This document shows, piece after piece, positions 11,601 through 23,996 of a DNA stretch of 64,000 nucleotides. Numbering within the stretch: position 1 is the first letter of the stretch; each line of letters opens with the position of its first letter. The notes beneath the pieces were generated by a model. It saw nothing but the letters and a program-made list of their open reading frames with translations, did not search any database and had not been told where the DNA came from. Source of the DNA: Apiotrichum sp. Y4204 (Eukaryota; Basidiomycota; Tremellomycetes; Trichosporonales; Trichosporonaceae); contig JAMYHL010000058.1 of assembly GCA_025531455.1 (NCBI GenBank), forward strand, positions 221,604-285,603, given 5' to 3'. Made by a program: the position numbers and the translations under genes.

Positions 11601-14040
11601 ACCCCAGCCTACGGGCAGTCATTGTTCGTGCTGTGAACGTGTCAACTGCTGCGTGCTGCGTGCTGCGCGGTGACCTGGCACCATGCTCCGGACCATCAAT
11701 GATGGGCATTCGATAGCAACGGGCGCCGGGATGGGGACAAGTCACCGATGCGGGGAGATGCCGGTGCCTGCACATGCCTCGCCGTGCGCATCCCACAGGC
11801 CACCATGCAGTGACTGGCAGAGACTGGAATGCTGATGTCGTGTAGCGAACCCCTGTGCGCGGTCGTACCCATCTGGCCACGCCACCTGCGCTTGCCATTT
11901 GTGCACTAGCGACATGGCCACAGCGAGGCCGCGACTGCGCCACAGAGAGGGGTTCTCATCCCCGTGGCGGCACGCATCAGTGCGTGAATGCAACAATGTA
12001 GCCTGCAAGCCTGGCATAATGGCATACGTGGTAGCTGGTAACGCGGCCACAGCAGCACGTTTTGGTCGACGCTCAAGCCTCGAGCGACGGGAATCAATGG
12101 GGGTGGGGCACCGGCGAGGCAGGCGATGGTAGCGACCCCCCGCAGTCTGGCACTGTGCGTGCGGCAGGCTCTCCCCAGATCCAGCTAGCTCCCTGTGACT
12201 GCCCAGGCCACTGCCGCGGTAGCAAGGGCGCGGTGCACGCGCTGCATGCGGCGCAGGGTGCGGGGCCGTGGACGGCCTGGTGCTACTATGCTCCTGATTC
12301 CGGTGTTCCGTGGCTTTGCTCGGGGTCTCGGGGGCACGGCTGTGCGCAAAGCGAGCTCGAGGAGCTCCGTGGTGCGCCAGCCGGCCAAGATGGTTCCTCC
12401 GTGTCGTATGTACCCGTCTCCCGTTTTCGAATCGGCACGCCGCCCATCGAAATAAAATCATAGTCTGGCCGTTTGACCTTTTCCTTTTTTTCGACTTTTG
12501 GGACCTTTTTTGACCTTTTCGACCTTTTATTTTTTTCTCTTCTTCTGTTGTTGTTCGACGCGTTTCGCTAATGTCGCGCCGCGTTCGATATTCTACTCGC
12601 TGACGGATTATTCGCGCTGCTGCTTTGTTGCGGTTCTTCCGCATGAATGCATGTCCTGAGAGGGATTACTGATTATGGGATGGCGGGGATGCGCAGGCGA
12701 TGGGCTGGGCTGCTGTGTGGATGTACAGTTTCCGAGATCGGCATCCTAATAAAAACTGTTTTGAGGCTAGCGCGGTGTCGATCATTAAAAAAAATCATTA
12801 TGGAAGTGGAAGATCCTTTTTTTCGGATTCCGTTACGAGGCGGCGGGATGCTCATGGCTCCATGATGCAACACATCAGCGCATCACCATCACCTACTACT
12901 ATGGCTCTCTGTATCTCTGTACCTCTCCGGTGGGTGGCTGTGGCTTGCCATGGCTTGGCCCTTCACTGCCATCTGCTGGGGCACCAGACAAAATAACAAC
13001 AACACCACAGAGGGGTGGTCTAGATCCGGAGTCACATGGTCACGGGAAGGGAAAAAAAAAACCAGTACTCTTTTGATCCATTTTCCTCGGGTCCTTCGCC
13101 TGGGCCACTGCCAGCTGAAGGGCTCGCTCCGGGGTGCCAATTTGGCAGAATGGGGGGGCAGGGCAGGCGAGTGGAGCGAGATTATCTTTCTTGCTGCCCA
13201 GGTCATAGACACCGGCCGGGACAGCGCAGGCCACATTACAGGGTTCCGGGGGTCTCGTTTCCAGAACGGAGAGGCTGTCGCTCGAGTTGGGGGACGGGGC
13301 AGGACCAGAGGAGAGAGAGAGGTACAGAGGGCAGCAGCAAGGCATGCACAAAGGATAGAACTATGGACGACGCCTGTCTCGCTGTCCTTCTGGCGTCATA
13401 CCGCGATACCGATGCGGCTCGTTGCGGGTCTCACCGCCAGGCCGTCCGCGACCATGCCATCCTCCTCCCCTCCGGGCCTCTGGTGCTCTCTTGGGGCGCG
13501 ACCGTGTCGGCAAATGTGCAAAGCTTCTAGACCCCCGCAGCGCCTCTTGCGAGTATACGATGCAGGCCGGTTCGAAATATCGAAATCATGGGAAACGCGC
13601 GCATGCGCGAGATGCGAGGACGCACAGAGGTACAGAGGTAGCGAGCGCGCGACCCCGGGACATGCCCACGTTGCGACCGTTGCCGCTGTACTGCATCTAT
13701 CCTGCGGGATGTGCTTCTTTGCCTTGGCTGCCCCGCCTGTCTCGCGTCTCGCCCCCCCATCGCCCCCACACTCTGACATGACCTGCTGCAACGGTAGATA
13801 CCTCGGCAACCCCACCCATCACGGTCCAAGTGATGCGATGTGGGATGACTACTGCCCTGGCCTTGCTCCTGCTGCTCTCCCTGCTCCTCTGCTGCTCCCT
13901 CGTGCCATCACCGTCGAGTGCACCAGAAAGAATTCCGAGACGTCCTGTGGTCTTCCACCGTAATCAGCGCTTACCTCTGCCAGCAACGCCAACAACATGG
14001 ACAGTCAGCTCACCGTCTGCTCCCCCCACCCCAGCGTAAT
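8688..14040. other. Long gene-poor interval
   Basis: About 5.4 kb with no protein I can recognise. Several 300-codon frames exist on the minus strand (10601-11530, 11002-11943, 11742-12644) and one on the plus strand (12950-13963). They overlap on both strands, are rich in Arg/His/Ser, and show no domain, intron pattern or codon bias like the real genes. They are probably chance frames in GC-rich DNA. Scattered A/T runs occur at about 10970-10982 and 12480-12540. I see no transposon ends or coding remnants. Confidence 0.45.
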
Positions 14041-15787
14041 CTATATCTATAAGCATGCACCGACGTTGTTGATTTCTCCGCATCCCCTCCTCCCCCCACC
14101 TTTACCTACCTCTCCACCGTTGCTGTCAGCAGCTAGCAGCTCGCTCGCCGCCGCACTCGCGCATCGCGCACACACACTCTCACACACATCTCCCTGTTCC
14201 ATCTGTATTTCTCAAGGTGAGTCACATCCTCCTCGACGCCCTCCGTGTATCCAATTGCTGGTTGGCGGTCCTCTGCCGAGCGAGATGTGGAGGCGAAGAC
14301 CCCCAGTGTTCCGCTGCGGCCGGCGCAGAGCTGGTTTCAACGCCGACGCTGGTTGAGACCAGGTCTGCGCCGGCAGCTTGGTTCCTTGCCTGGCCACTGG
14401 TTGCCGGTGTCACAGCCGCTTCCCAAGCCGCCCGCTCGTTGCGAGCAGATACGCGATACACACTGGGCGCCCGGCGTGATCTTACGGAGAGCGGGATCTG
14501 TCGGTGGCATCATCACCAGCATATCCCCGATCCGTCTTGCTCGCTTTGTTGTGTGGACGCTGTTGCTGGCGCTGGGCGCACCTGTGAATTGCTCTGCGGT
14601 CAGCCTGTGCGCCTCGGCGTCACTGGCTGCCCGTCGTCATGGCTACAGCCACGAGCGACATCTCCCCTCCCCCGACTTCCGGTTTGTCCGCGCTCGATCG
14701 CATAGACAATGGCAGCTTCTGGCTGTCACTCGAAGTCGGGTGGCCGCCACGAGGTCCAGAGACTGAGCCCGTCCCCATCCCTCTCATATCCCACAGCCTT
14801 GTCCGCCCTATCCTTCATACACTTGCTCACACTCTCAGCGTGAAAAGATTGAGCTCAGCACCTGCTCGTCCACGACTCTCACGTTTCCGTGACATTGTAG
14901 TGAGTACCTCGCGTTCCGAGCGATCCCTATCGTGTCCCCTTTCCGTTCTGTGTGTTGCGGTGCGGACTATGGACGCGGCACTCCGTGTTCCCATGGCCGT
15001 CCAGCGTCTTGAGCTTCCGTGGCGCCTCGTTATCCTCTCTCCATTCCTGAGATTGATAGGATATGGGGAACAGAGGGTGAACTGGCCTAGTGGTCTGTGC
15101 GCGTTTCTCTCCCCCAAGAGCCGCGAGTGTGGACCGACAGGTCTCAAGAGGCACGCAGGTGTCAAAGAGCGGTGTCTTGTGTGGCCAGGCGGGGACGAAC
15201 GTGATCAGACTCACTCGACAATTGTCTTGAGGGGTCTGAGCAACGGCGGGAGCTGTCACAGACGACGACCTGGACCTGGGGCGCAGTGTGTGCGTGTAGG
15301 ACATGAGTAGGCAGGATGTTGCAGCTGGCATCTCGGACACGAGCCTTGTGCTATCCTGTCTTATCGTCGGTCTGCCGCATACCATGTCCCGGATGCGCGG
15401 CCGGCCCCCTCTTTTGGCCTTGGCAGGTGGTTCGCACTCGGCTCGATGGCGCCGGCCGCCTCGAGCTGTCTGGAGCCAGTCAAGAGTGTGAGAGCAACAG
15501 CCAACACATCTTTGCCAGCCAATATCCTCCCTCTCACTCGCTCTTCACTGGCCGCTGCGGCCTCCCCGACTTGTCTCCCACGCCCTGCCCGTCTCCGCCC
15601 CATCCCGCCCTTCTCCGACACGAGCCCCGAACGCGCCTCGCAACCAGTTTGGCCCGAGGAGCGCGACCGGCTTTGTTCAGCTCCCGAGATTCTGCCCCTC
15701 CTCTCCCCTCTTATCCCACAGCTTATAACTAACCCTTCAGCCACTTCTTTGTTCTTTCTCCATCCCCTCTTCTAACCACCGAGCACA
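14041..15787 (+). promoter_or_regulatory. GDH2: Putative GDH2 promoter and intron-containing 5' leader
   Basis: A TATA-like element at 14042-14053 is followed by CT-rich leader sequence, then a consensus donor AAG|GTGAGT with the intron starting at 14217. Two acceptors are plausible. One follows GCTCAC...CTCTCAG at 14838, making a small exon 14839-14899 that ends at a second GTGAGT donor. The other is ACTAACCCTTCAG, ending at 15740, which has a textbook branch site. The leader exon 15741-15787 then runs into the ATG. Either one 1.5-kb intron or two shorter ones is possible. This is inferred from splice consensus only; no transcript was available. Confidence 0.45.
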
Positions 15788-18700
15788 ATGTCCACTCCTC
15801 AGCCGACGACCCCCTCGGGTGTGAGTATTCTGTGACCCCCTCCCCTTGCGACGTTCTTGACGCCGGTGTGGCTTCATGCCACCTGGTGAAAAGTCCGCGC
15901 CTCTCCTCTCCTTTACAGCAACTGACCAGGACAGCAGGCCCCCTCGACTCATGTCCCCATCCCCGAGCACCTCAGCGCCGCTAAGCTGCAGGAGCGCCGC
16001 CTGACGGACACTGTGTAAGTCGCGATGTGTGATGGTGTGGACGACAGGACACGTACTGACGTCATTCCAGTGGCTACGTTCCGTCGCCGTTCCCGCTCAA
16101 GGCGACGCAGCAGGGCCAGGTCACCGAGGTCCTCGCTCAGTCCGGCTTCATGCCCGCCGAGCTCGTCAACGGCGAGGTCGACTGGTTCTACAACGGCCTC
16201 GGCATTGACAACTCGTACTTTATCAGCGAGGACCCCCAGGTCATTGCCGACCACGTTCTGGCTCTCTACTCGGCCAAGCTCCTTGCCTACACCAAGCACG
16301 ACCCTGAGAAGCTCGTGATTGACCTTGAGAAGGTCACCACCGAGGCCGACGTCAAGCAGGGCGGCAAGGAGGGCGCTGTCTTCATCCACTCGTCCACCGC
16401 TGGTGTCTCCGCCAAGGACGGACCCGGTGCCACCGTCGAGAAGCGCATCGACACCCTCTTCCTTGACAAGTCCACCCCCGAGAAGGCCTTCCGCCTTGAG
16501 ACTTACCGCTCGGCTGGCTCCATCTCGTCGACCGTCTCGCAGCAGCTCCGCTGCTACTTCGTCTCGCCCTGCGAGTTCCCCAAGACGGCCCCCACCACCG
16601 ACTCCGACGGCAATGTCGACATCCGCTCCGTCTCGGACTCTGCTTTCCTCGAGAAGGCCACCCCCAAGACCGTTGAGATCTACCAGAAGATCATGAACGA
16701 GGTCGCCCGCCGCCGTGGTCCCGTCATCGAGCTCTTTGAGCTCGAGGAGACCCGTGAGCACCGCGTCGTTATCGGTTACAAGATGGGCGACACCCAGGGC
16801 TACTTCTCCGCCCTCTCGGACCTCTACCACTTCTACGGCCTCTACTCGGCCCGCAAGTACGTTGAGCAGTTCTCCAACGGCGTCACCATCATCTCGCTCT
16901 ACCTCAACGCCGCCCCCAACACCCAGGCTCCTCCTATTGAGCACTCAATCCACCAGGTCGTCCGTGAGGCCTCGCTCCTCTACTGCCTGCCCGAGAACCC
17001 CTTCTTCCAGGTTTCCGACGACGAGACCCCCCACGCCGTCCAGGAGGCCACCTACGCCTACGTCGGTTGGATCTTCGCCCAGCACTTCTGCAACCGTCTC
17101 GGTGCTTCGTACATTGCCCTCAAGGACATTCTCGACGAGACCAAGCCCGACCAGGCTGAGGTCCTCAACCGCATCAAGATGCGCTTCCGTGAGGAGACCT
17201 TCACCCGCGAGAGCATCCGCCAGGTTATCGCTGCGCACCCCGACCTGATCCGCATGCTCTACATCAACTTTGCCATGGTCCACTACCCCGCCGCCGACGA
17301 GGCCTCGCAGCTCACCCCCACCCTCTCGTTCCAGCGTCTCAAGACCGAGGCTCCCCTCTCCGACTCGGACCTCCTCGTCCAGATCCGCAAGCGCGCCACC
17401 AACCCCCACGCCGCTCAGATCCTCGAGGCCTTCCTCGTCTTCAACAAGCACGTCCTCAAGTGCAACTTCTACCAGCCCACCAAGGTTGCCCTCTCGTTCC
17501 GCATCGACCCTTCGTTCCTTCCGGACATTGAGTACCCCAAGAAGCCTTTCGGCATCTTCCTTGTCGTCGGCTCGGACTTCCGTGGCTTCCACGTTCGTTT
17601 CCGTGACGTCGCCCGTGGTGGTATCCGTCTCGTCCGCTCGCGCGGCAAGGAGAACTACAACTCGAACGTCCGCAACATCTTCGACGAGAACTACAACCTC
17701 GCCGCCACCCAGACCCTCAAGAACAAGGACATTCCCGAGGGCGGATCCAAGGGTACCATCCTCCCCTCCATCGGCGCCAACTACCACCAGTGCTTCGAGA
17801 AGTACATTGACTCGCTCCTTGACCTTCTCCTTCCTGGCCAGTCGCCCGGTATCAAGGGCCCCATTGTCGACGTTTCGGGCCGCAAGACCCCCGAGATTCT
17901 CTTCCTCGGCCCCGACGAGGGCACCGCCGACCTCATGGACTGGGCCGCTCTCCACGCCAAGTCTCGTGGCGCTCCCTGGTGGAAGTCGTTCACCACCGGC
18001 AAGTCCGCTGAGCACCTTGGTGGTATCCCTCACGACGTGTACGGCATGACCTCGCTCTCGGTCCGCCAGTACATCCTCGGTGTCTACAAGACCCACGGCC
18101 TCAAGGAGTCCGAGGTCACCAAGCTCCAGACCGGTGGCCCCGACGGTGACCTTGGCTCGAACGAGATTCTCCTCTCGTCCGACAAGACTGTCGGTATTAT
18201 TGACGGTTCGGGTGTCATCTACGACCCCGCTGGTCTTAACCGCCCCGAGCTCATCCGTCTCGCCAAGAACCGCAAGATGGTTGTCGAGTTCGACGACTCC
18301 AAGCTCGGCCCTGAGGGCTACAAGGTCCTCGTCGACCAGCAGGACATCAAGCTCCCCTCGGGTGAGATCATTCCGGACGGCACTGCCTTCCGTAACGACT
18401 TCCACTTCCGCGTCAAGTGCGACATCTTCGTTCCCTGCGGTGGTCGCCCCGAGGCCGTCAACATTGGCAACGTCTCGCGCCTTGTCGACTCTGACGGCAA
18501 GCCCCACTTCAAGTACATTGTTGAGGGTGCCAACCTCTTCTTCTCCCAGCAGGCTCGCTTCTGGCTCGAGAAGAAGGGCGTGGTGCAGTTCAAGGACTCG
18601 TCGACCAACAAGGGTGGTGTCACCTCTTCGTCGCTCGAGGTCCTTGCTGGTCTCGCCCAGACCGACCCCGAGTACATCCAGAACATGATCTTCAAGGACG

Positions 18701-19116
18701 GCAAGAAGTCGGCCTTCTACGAGGCCTACGTCCGTGACATCCAGAAGAAGATCTGCGAGAACGCAGCCGCCGAGTTCAACTGCATCAACAAGGAGTGGCA
18801 CCGCCAGAAGGGCCTTGTTCCCCGCACCACCATCTCCGACAACCTCTCGACCACGCTCAACAAGCTCCAGGACGAGCTCGAGAACTCGGACCTCTACGAC
18901 AACGTTGCCTCGCGCCGTGCCGTCCTCGCGTCCTACTTCCCCAAGACGCTCCAGGACACTTTCGGCCTTGACACCCTCATGGAGCGCCTCCCCGAGGCCT
19001 ACCTCCGTGCCACCTGGTCGGCCAAGCTCTCGTCGTCGTTCGTCTACTCGGAGGGCATCGAGGCCAGCATGGTGTCGTTCTACCACTTCGTCCGCCACCT
19101 CGACCAGAACAAGTAA
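15788..19116 (+). CDS. GDH2: NAD-specific glutamate dehydrogenase, large type
   Basis: Three coding exons: 15788-15820, about 15938-16014 and 16071-19116, giving about 1051 residues, the usual size of the fungal 115-kDa enzyme. The N-terminal regulatory half is followed by the catalytic Glu/Leu/Phe/Val dehydrogenase domain. Visible markers are FRDVARGGIRLVRSRG (substrate-binding region), EGGSKGTIL (glycine/lysine loop), GSNEILLSSDKTVGIIDGSG (dinucleotide-binding region), PCGGRPEAVN and VEGANLFF. The enzyme deaminates glutamate to 2-oxoglutarate and ammonium with NAD+, the main route for using glutamate as carbon and nitrogen source. Intron 1 ends in a tandem CAGCAG acceptor, so one glutamine may be optional. 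The second intron splits codon Val37 or nearby. Codon use is strongly biased to C/G endings, consistent with high expression. Confidence 0.97.
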
Positions 19117-19363
19117 ACTGCAGAAGGACTCTACACACACTCACCAATGTACATAATATAGCATGATGAACTGAATGTCGCTCCGGACTGTATTGTTGCA
19201 TTGTTTCTTGGCTTGCTTATGTGCAGAGATATTCATGCTATTGATCAAAATCGATGCCGAAGCGGAGAGCCAACATCCTCGAGCTCGAGCTGGACGAGCT
19301 GCATTGATAAGTCTTTGGATCCCAACATCTATCTAAACGACCGGCCAAAATTATATTAACAAA
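19117..19363. other. GDH2 3' region
   Basis: Short A/T-richer spacer between the GDH2 stop and tRNA-Phe; probably the GDH2 3' UTR. Nothing else seen. Confidence 0.5.
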
Positions 19364-19467
19364 GGAGACATAGCTCAGCTGGGAGAGCGAGCGACTGAAG
19401 TTTTCAGTTTTCAGGATCTTCAATATCCGTTATCGCTAGGTCGGGTGTTCGATCCACCCTGGCTCCA
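19364..19467 (+). tRNA. tRNA-Phe(GAA) with 31-nt intron
   Basis: Cloverleaf with acceptor GGAGACA/TGGCTCC, D arm GCTC...GAGC, anticodon stem AGCGA/TCGCT and loop CTGAAG...A (anticodon GAA). The T arm is GGGTG TTCGATC CACCC and the discriminator is A at 19467. A 31-nt intron (19401-19431) follows G37, the canonical position. Acceptor pair 5:68 is an A-G mismatch, also present in the second Phe copy at 55722-55806, whose mature sequence appears identical. Confidence 0.93.
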
Positions 19468-21360
19468 ATCCTTTTTGTATGCAATCCACCCCAACACCTT
19501 CTCCATCCCGCGGGCCCTCAATTCCGCAATTCCGAGAACGCAGCGACTGCGCACGAGGCCCAGGAAAGACAGAGAGCGAAATCTGGCACGACAGGAGTAC
19601 ATGAGAGACGCGCAAGTCTCGAGCGTGCGAGCCTCGTTGACGGAACGCGATGCGGGCTCCTCGAGATTGCAGCGTGTGCGGCATGATCGGTCGCTGCCCA
19701 AGCCCGTTCAAGCACTCAACACAGCGGGAGCAGAGTCCGCTATCCAGGCTTTGGAATTGCAGGCCCAAGCTAGCCAAGCTGGTGGTAAAGCGCTGGGAAG
19801 GTGAGCAAGGATGAAGTGAGGACCTGCAGGCCTGCACCTTTCAAGGATAAAATTGCCGTCGATATCCCAGATGTCCCAGGTGTCCTCTGGACACGCGATG
19901 CCCGTCGTTTACCGCGTACCGCGTATCGAGTACTGCGCGGCAGATCGCGCGACAGATCAATTGCGGCGCTCGGCGCTGCGATTAGACCTCGCGACCTCGC
20001 GGTTAACGATGATTCTAGGCTCTTTGCATCTCTATTCATCTCCATCGCCACTGCGCTTGTCATGTCCACATGTCCACCCGCCTGGTCCAGGTTATCAGTC
20101 AGGCGCTGTTCTTCTCGCGGCCGCGCGGCGTGCAATTGCTTGGGTGTTTATTCTCGCACCACCCACCACTGTGTACTGTCCTCCCGCTCCCGCCGTTCCA
20201 GATGTGTTTCCGCTCGTGCAAGCTTAGATTGCGGTTAACGTGATGCACAGGGGCCGCTTTGCGCGTGTTTGAGAGCTCGCGAGCTCGCGAGCTCGGACAG
20301 CGTGTGCGCACTGGCTGCGTACCTGTCCATGTCCTGGGCAGTAATAAGCTCTGTGCGCTCTCCTTTGCCGTTTCTCGGTTTCGGACCAAAGCCACCAGTT
20401 GTCAGAGTCAGACACCACTCTTCTCTTGGATCTCTGGATCTCTAAATCTCTGTACCTCTGTGCCACTCTGCGCACTGAAGTGCTGCACGCTACGCCGCAG
20501 ATCTGCAGAGCGATTCCGCAGCACTTCGTTCAGTGGTGCCGTTATCTCCCCCCCATTCTACATGTATCCGCTCCTGAAAAATGCTCCTAGTGCTTTGCCG
20601 ACCCTCCCGCGGCCAAGTCGCGGCCTTGATAGCATGCATGACACGGTCCCTGGACATCAGCACTCAAGCCCATAGGCCCAAGCCCATAGGCCTGGCGGTC
20701 TGGCGACGACGCCAGCTCGCCAGCTCGCCAGGGACGTCTCGGGAGAGCCGCGGCTTGGGTGGCGCCGCAGAGCTTCGAGCTGCGCGGCTGGCGCAGGCCC
20801 CGCGAAATCTCGAACCTCAGAGTGGGTTGGGGTTTGGGACATGCTTGTTGTTCTAGCCCGGAAAAAAAGACAAGGAAAAAAAAGGCTGCTTTATGCTGGA
20901 TGACATGCTGGATGACACGGTGTGCAGCTGAATGATGCATGACACACGACAGAGAGAGCAAAAGCGCAAAGAGTGGGGTCATTGGGTCATTGGAGCTGGC
21001 TGGGAGGGCTGCGTATCCGCAGCGCAGCAGCAGCAGCAGCACAAGGAGGACGAGGAGGATGTGCAACGACGACTGCGCATTACGACCCATCACACCCAAT
21101 TCCCCCACATCCACATCCACATCCGCACTGCGGTACTGCGACGCTCTGCGCGCGTGTTGCGCCAAGTCCGCGGCGCATCTCGTCGGAATGTTATTATTAT
21201 CGCAGCCACTACACGCTGTCTGGAGGATCCCACATAACTTTTTTTTTTTTTGGCTCTCCATCTCCATCTCTTTCTCATCTCCCACTCATCACACTCATCA
21301 CACTCACGTCACCCGGCTCAGCCCAGCACTCATCTCATCACGCCCACCGGCGCCGCCGCA
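19468..21360. other. Intergenic spacer and mannosyltransferase promoter
   Basis: 1.9 kb without recognisable coding sequence. It holds the self-complementary repeat at 20273-20295 and short CAG/CCACAT repeats around 21025-21125. The CT- and CA-rich tract at 21240-21360 leads into the next ATG and looks like a 5' leader. Confidence 0.45.
20273..20295. repeat. Palindromic GAGCTCGC tandem repeat
   Basis: Almost three copies of the octamer GAGCTCGC in a row. Each GAGCTC is itself a palindrome, so the tract can fold on itself. Confidence 0.7.
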
Positions 21361-23996
21361 ATGAAACCGGCCCTGCAAGTCGACAGCGAAAAATCCGCCG
21401 CAGCCTACTTTTCCTCGCCGTACACCGACGCCGAGTCTGGTGTCTCCCCACCTCAGGTACCGCTGCCGCTGCCCGCCGGCCCGCCGTCACCCAGCATGGC
21501 CATGAGCATGCTCGGCGACCCCTCTGGCGCGCGCTGGCCGCCCCGCCAGGGTGTGCTTGCCCGCGCGCGCTCCCGCCTCGCGGGGCGAAACCTCCGCCGT
21601 CTTATCTGGCTCGCCGTGTTCGTCACCACTGCACTCTATCTCTTCAACCTTGACCGCTCAGTGAGTTGATGTCCACCAGTGGACATGTGATGGCCAGAAG
21701 TGTTTGATCTGGAGTTCAGGATGATGCGAGACTAGGGCCGAGGTCGCAAGGGCGCGGCTGACGATAGGCGTGGTTCCCGAACCAGGAACCGCCGGCGACA
21801 CAGGGCACAGAACACATCTCTGAACACACACCGACACCGACACCTGAGACGGTGTCGGACGCGGCGCAATCGTACCCGGAGCTTGTGACCGAACCTGTGA
21901 AGGTGCCAGAGCCGGAACCCGAACCCGAACGCGAGCCCGAGCCCATCGAGATGGGGCCGGCAGGGCTACCGTTTGACGCGTCGCTCGAGGGCGTGCGTTC
22001 GCAGGACCCCTCGATCCCCAGGCCCAAGGAGTTTTCGCCCTTCTACGGCGGATCGTCCCGCCGCGAAATCGATATCGCCAGCGACCCACTCCCGCTCAGC
22101 GCGACGCTCAAGGAGCGCCTCGCTGTGTGGCGCAATGCGCCTGGTGGCCGCGGCGAGGTTCCCGGCGAGGTTGAGCTCGGTGGATTCATGCAGGTGAGAA
22201 CGGACAGTCGTGCACGCACGGCATGCAGGGCACGGGATGAGGCTGACGGTCGCAGTACAATCTCGAGGAGTGCGGCACCATCGAACACAGCCACAACACG
22301 CACATGATACAGGTCGGCGCGATTGTGTGGCAGAGCTTTAACCGCAGCTCGCTGCATCGCGAGCGCGAGCGCCTCATCACGTACCTCGAGGGTTTGGACG
22401 GAACCCCTGCACTTGAGAACAAGGGCAAGGGGCGCGGAATCGTCATGCAGGCGGGCAACTCGGACACGCTCAAGCGCGCGGCGTGGAGCATCGAGTTTAT
22501 GCGCAGCCGCGGATCCAAGCTACCGGTCCAGATTGTGAGTGCGGCATGAGGGAAGAGGGAGGGTATGCGTCTGCATTTATGCCATCACCTGCCTACTGCC
22601 TCTTTCCGTTCTTTCGCTCACACGCAGTACTGCTTCCCGGAAGAACTTCCCGCAGCCGACGACCCGATCTACGAAACGCTGCGCGGCCTCAACGCAGAGC
22701 TTGTCGCTGCCAAGGGGCAGAGCAAGGACGAGGGCAAAACGAAGAGCTACCATCTCAAGGCGATCGCCATGATCGAGAACCCGTTCCGCGAAGTGCTCTA
22801 CCTCGACAGCGACTCGATTCCCGCGCGTGACCCAGAGTACATGTTCGACGCGCCATCCTACAAGCGTCTCGGCATCTTCGCAACGCCCGACTACTGGAAG
22901 ACAACTGCGGGCAACCCGATCTGGGCCATAATGGGCGTCAAGTGCCGCGGCGAATGGGAGATGGAGACGGGTCAGATGTTCATCGACAAGGAGCACCACC
23001 TCGATGTCCTCTGGCTCGTGCGCTTCATGCTCGAGAACCACGGCGACACGGAGGGCTGGCCTGGCTACTTCCGTTACTCGGACGGCGACAAGGATCTCTT
23101 CCGCTGGGCCATGCTCATGCTTCGCAAACGCTGGGGCGTCCCCGGCCGCTGGGTTGCTGGCGGTGCGCTCCCGACCGACACGCCCACCGGCTTCTGCTCG
23201 CACACCATGATGCAGCATGACGCATGGGGAGAGCCACTGTGAGTTGCTCATTCGCTGATGTCATACAGCCACTAACCACACAGGTTTGTGCATTACAACC
23301 TCCTCAAGCAGATTCCCAGCGGTGTGGGCAGGGTTAGTTGCCATGATGTTGCGCGTGTTCTCTGGCTGACAAACAGAACTACTGCTGGGGTCGCACAAAG
23401 CAGATGCCTCTGTTCAACACCTTCCCAGCGGCACCGGCCATCGCCCGCCTGGGTGAGCCAGTGCTACGCCCAAACGACGTAGAGGCACGCGGCCTCGGTG
23501 ACATCGACTGTGACATGCTCGCGGATGCGGACGAATTCGGCGTTGCCCGTGCACCGGCCAAGGAGATGATCATGCGCCGTGCGGCAAGGGAGCGCGGTAT
23601 CAAGGTCAAGTACCATGGAGGAGTGAGTAGCATGACGCGTTCGGCGAGGCGGCGAGGCAAGGTGCACCACTGACTACGCAGTCCGTGTCCGCATTGTGCA
23701 TCGACTTTGACTACATCGACCCTCGCCCGCAGAAGCGCAAGGACTCGGAAAAGTCGTACCGCGACGCACAACAGGACCGTCACCGCAAGATGCTGGAGCA
23801 GTGGGAGGCCGACGTGGAAGATGCGCGGAACCGTCAGCAGCTCGTGCCGTCACGACCCAAGCTCGAGGATGCGGTCATACTGCCCGACTGGTCGCCGCCG
23901 TACGAGGTCGTCCAGTGGAGCCAGGACAAGACGCTCGAGGCGTTCCAGGGCGACCTGTTCAACCTTGGTTTCATTCCGAACGGCAAGGGTTTCTGA
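21361..23996 (+). CDS. Golgi type II alpha-mannosyltransferase, MNN2/MNN1-like family
   Basis: Seven exons (21361-21660, 21786-22193, 22256-22534, 22628-23238, 23284-23332, 23377-23622, 23682-23996) join in frame to 735 residues. A short cytosolic tail precedes one membrane segment (about residues 81-97, LIWLAVFVTTALYLF), giving type II Golgi topology. A stem rich in Pro/Glu repeats ([13 protein letters not shown]) follows. The catalytic domain shows GRGIVMQAGN, then the metal-binding DXD-type motif in FREVLYLDSDSIPARDP, then METGQMFIDK, as in the Mannosyl_trans3 family (Mnn1, Mnn2, Mnn5). Such enzymes transfer mannose from GDP-mannose to N- or O-glycans or wall mannan. In capsule- or mannoprotein-rich basidiomycetes the acceptor is often unclear, so I give no gene symbol. 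Confidence 0.87.

Noticed and set aside
10601..12644. Overlapping minus-strand frames of 300 codons or more
   Set aside because: No domain, signal, intron or codon-bias support, and they overlap one another in different frames.
12950..13963. 337-codon plus-strand frame
   Set aside because: Arg/Ser/Pro-rich, low-quality composition and no similarity that I can recognise.
15906..15930. Alternative TTTACAG acceptor for GDH2 exon 2
   Set aside because: It puts the exon out of frame with the catalytic exon.
16945..19140. 731-codon open frame on the minus strand
   Set aside because: It is antisense to GDH2 and arises from its C/G-biased third codon positions; the plus strand has full domain support.
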